A DNA stretch of 64,000 bases from Oceanobacillus limi (lineage in GTDB: Bacteria > Bacillota > Bacilli > Bacillales > Amphibacillaceae), in contig NZ_FOHE01000001.1 of NCBI RefSeq assembly GCF_900111445.1, forward strand, positions 248,001-312,000, in the 5' to 3' direction. Made by a program: the position numbers and the translations under genes. A model generated the notes under the pieces. That model was not told where the DNA came from and made no database searches. It saw only the letters and a program-made list of their open reading frames with translations. Below, in pieces: positions 62,346-64,000 of the stretch; positions within the stretch are counted from its first letter, which is position 1, and each line of letters starts with the position of its first letter.

Positions 62346-63035
62346 ATGGTTCCATTATTACAACGATTAGAACGTAAAGAATATGAGATGATAATCAATT
62401 GTTCCAAACAATTAGATGTTAAAAAGGGAACGACTATATATTCTGAAGGGGATCTGGCTACACAGCTATATTTTATCAAGCAAGGGAAGGTAAAGTGTTA
62501 TAAAAAGATCGAAAAGGATCAAGAAATAATATTATTTATTCGTGGAGAACTAGATTGTTTTGGGGAATTAGGTGTATTTAGCGGATCTACCTATTCAAAT
62601 GCAGCTATTGCAATAGAGAAGACGAGTTTATATGTAATGGATAAAGATGTGATTGAAAAAATAGTAGCAGATAACGGTACAATGGGATTACATTTCACAC
62701 GCTGGCTTTCCCAATCCCTTCAAACAAGTGAAGCAAAGCTGAGAGATTATATTGTGTTCGGATCAGAAGGTGCAGTTGCAGCAGTTTTTATTCGTTATTC
62801 TAATATGTATGGGGTTGTCAAACAAGACGGGATTCGAATCACGGAACCAATTTTAATTCGAGAGGTTAGTAAACATATAGGAATATCGAGAGAAACGGTG
62901 AGTAGAGTTGTGAATAAATGGAAACAGGATGGGATTATTGCCAGTGATAATAAATACTTTCTAATTAAAGATATATCTTATATGCAAAAGCTTTTATCCT
63001 GTGAACAGTGTTCTGTCGAAAATTGTGTCCTGTAA
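62346..63035 (+). CDS. fnr: Anaerobic regulator Fnr
   Basis: A 229-residue Crp/Fnr-family activator. The effector domain contains IYSEGDLATQLYFIKQGKVK; the recognition helix is ISRETVSRVVNKW. Three Cys in the C-terminal CEQCSVENC (residues 219, 222, 227) match the C-X2-C-X4-C cluster of Bacillus Fnr, whose fourth ligand is an Asp; Asp134 in KLRDYIV fits that position. It should bind a [4Fe-4S] cluster and act in the absence of oxygen. ATG 62346 is preceded by GAGGGGAG. An Fnr-type box upstream suggests autoactivation. Confidence 0.92.
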   Translation: MVPLLQRLERKEYEMIINCSKQLDVKKGTTIYSEGDLATQLYFIKQGKVKCYKKIEKDQEIILFIRGELDCFGELGVFSGSTYSNAAIAIEKTSLYVMDKDVIEKIVADNGTMGLHFTRWLSQSLQTSEAKLRDYIVFGSEGAVAAVFIRYSNMYGVVKQDGIRITEPILIREVSKHIGISRETVSRVVNKWKQDGIIASDNKYFLIKDISYMQKLLSCEQCSVENCVL

Positions 63036-63156
63036 GAGGGCTGAAACCTCTTTATTTTCAGTCCTTGTTACAATTTTTTGTAGAAAAATGTAATATTTCT
63101 TCTTGCAAAGCGAAAAATAACTTGCTATAATTAATTTTACATTCAACAGATTAATT

Positions 63157-63424
63157 AGTTGTTCCGAAGCACCAAGCATCCATGAAATGGCTAGAAGATG
63201 TAGGAACATAGCTTGCCCAAATATGGAGCGTAATGTAGAATTAAATATTATTTATACTAAAATGCGGGTGTAGTTACGAGCGATACTTCTACCGAATCAA
63301 CTACGAGTTGTTCCGAAGCACCAAGCATCCATGAAATGGCTAGAAGATGTAGGAACATAGCTTGTCCAAATATGGAGCGTAATGTAGAATTAAATATTAT
63401 TTTTACTTAGATGCGGGTGTAGTT
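63157..63424 (+). repeat. Tandem duplication of tRNA promoter and tRNA 5' end
   Basis: A 119-nt segment occurs twice (63157-63275 and 63306-63424), offset 149, with few differences. Each copy contains a promoter (TTG(C/T)CC, 17 nt, TAGAAT) and the first bases of tRNA-Gly (GCGGGTGTAGTT). Only the second is followed by an intact tRNA; after the first the tRNA is broken off. Confidence 0.9.
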
Positions 63425-63486
63425 TAGTGGTAAAACCTCAGCCTTCCAAGCTGATGTCGAGGGTTCGATTCCCTTCACCCGCTCCA
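63413..63486 (+). tRNA. tRNA-Gly (anticodon TCC)
   Basis: A 74-nt cloverleaf including encoded CCA: acceptor GCGGGTG/CACCCGC, anticodon stem TCAGC/GCTGA around CTTCCAA (anticodon TCC), and T-arm AGGGTTCGATTCCCT. It is followed by a terminator. Confidence 0.97.
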
Positions 63487-63498
63487 TACATATGTCTT

Positions 63499-63545
63499 AA
63501 CGCAGTGTTTCGTAACATAACTTACGAGGTGTTGCGTTTTTTATT
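63499..63545 (+). terminator. Terminator after tRNA-Gly
   Basis: Arms 63499-63515 and 63522-63538 pair fully if G-U pairs are allowed (outer AACGCA/TGCGTT, inner CGTAA/TTACG), followed by TTTTTTATTTTT. Confidence 0.85.
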
Positions 63546-63663
63546 TTTCCTCTTGTTAAATCCACGCTTTTCGCCCTTCCTACATAACGTATCACATCAC
63601 TTGAATATTTTAATTTCCATACGTATGCTAAACATAACTACTATAATATAAGAGGGATTCATT

Positions 63664-64000
63664 ATGAAATCATTATTACAACAACTGAAACAAATTGATG
63701 GGAAAGGATATAAGGCGTACAAAGGTATTCAGGGTCATTATGGATATCCAAATTTTGACTTATATATAGATTATGTTCAGGGAGATCCATTTGCATCCCC
63801 TTCGAAGATTCGTATCATAGTTCCCAATTCAAAACGACTGATACATGGTGATTGGTTACAGACTTCTGTCCGAAAATTAGCCACGGAAGACGCTTTTGCT
63901 CGTGCTGTAGGTAAGGCGGTTGATCAAGATCACACGTTTATCAAAGGTTCAGGAAAGAGCGGTGCAATCCTGTTTGACAAACCAGGACAGGAGATTTTGG
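63664..64000 (+). CDS. ABC-class ATPase (partial, cut by window end)
   Basis: The first 112 codons of a larger gene. The start MKSLLQQLKQIDGKGYKAYK and the block YPNFDLYIDYVQGDPFASPS match the N-terminus of the predicted ABC-class ATPase family (ABC_ATPase, about 560 residues). AGAGGGATTC precedes the ATG. Its Walker motifs lie beyond the window. Confidence 0.85.
   Translation, partial: MKSLLQQLKQIDGKGYKAYKGIQGHYGYPNFDLYIDYVQGDPFASPSKIRIIVPNSKRLIHGDWLQTSVRKLATEDAFARAVGKAVDQDHTFIKGSGKSGAILFDKPGQEIL

Overview
The window looks like a chromosomal segment of a spore-forming Bacillaceae, probably near Oceanobacillus/Virgibacillus. It is AT-rich, with strong AGGAGG-type ribosome binding sites and frequent TTG/GTG starts. 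Spore genes are present (an SspL-type acid-soluble protein, a CotF-like coat protein, a CsgA-like sporulation protein), along with a YuaF/YuaG flotillin pair, SppA plus an RDD partner, Amj, CsaA, an S-box riboswitch and a Bacillus-type Fnr. The genus is inferred. I see no prophage, intact insertion sequence, CRISPR array or rRNA.

Layout. 0-6 kb: two overlapping membrane-protein genes, a gene-poor stretch with a possible decayed gene, an MFS exporter, two GNAT acetyltransferases and an M23 lipoprotein. 6-11.5 kb: flotillin/NfeD pair (minus), csaA, glycerophosphodiesterase, CBS protein, NRDE protein. 11.7-20.4 kb: a DHA2 exporter, the alternate lipid II flippase Amj, five GNAT genes, HIT and SDR enzymes. 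20.4-22.9 kb: an sRNA candidate, an array of about 31 half-units with 41-bp periodicity, and a MetE-like methyltransferase gene under a SAM riboswitch. 23-31.4 kb: an ABC exporter, a DnaQ-like exonuclease, a PC4-like protein, a deletion remnant, sppA-RDD, spore proteins, and an LRR-TraB lipoprotein. 31.5-41 kb: a structured RNA, two-pass enzymes and exporters, maf, a grpB/DUF4190/Clp-N-GNAT run and a run of small lipoprotein/membrane genes. 41-48 kb: two small membrane genes (one frameshifted), a PhoD-like phosphatase, a putative type I toxin-antitoxin pair, an acyl-reductase-like SDR and an M20 amidohydrolase. 48-55.5 kb: CtaG, DinB, alpha/beta hydrolase, MarR, a broken HAD gene, GNAT and an AAA ATPase. 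55.5-58.7 kb: an unusual hairpin locus and an ECF sigma/MFS module. 59-64 kb: S9 peptidase, D-amino-acid transaminase, fnr, a duplicated tRNA-Gly promoter segment, tRNA-Gly and the start of an ABC-class ATPase gene.

Working together. The clearest regulatory logic is in two places. First, an ECF sigma factor with a SnoaL-like extension and the neighbouring MFS exporter each carry the same bipartite upstream element (ACCGTATC, exactly 17 nt, CGTC). This suggests an autoregulated sigma factor with a transporter target. Second, fnr has an Fnr-type palindrome centred at -41.5 relative to the predicted start site, consistent with class II autoactivation, and its product has the C-terminal Cys cluster of Bacillus Fnr. 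The window also holds several small decayed genes, direct evidence of ongoing loss: a LytTR-ABC permease fusion scar, a HAD gene with an internal deletion and two frameshifted small membrane genes.
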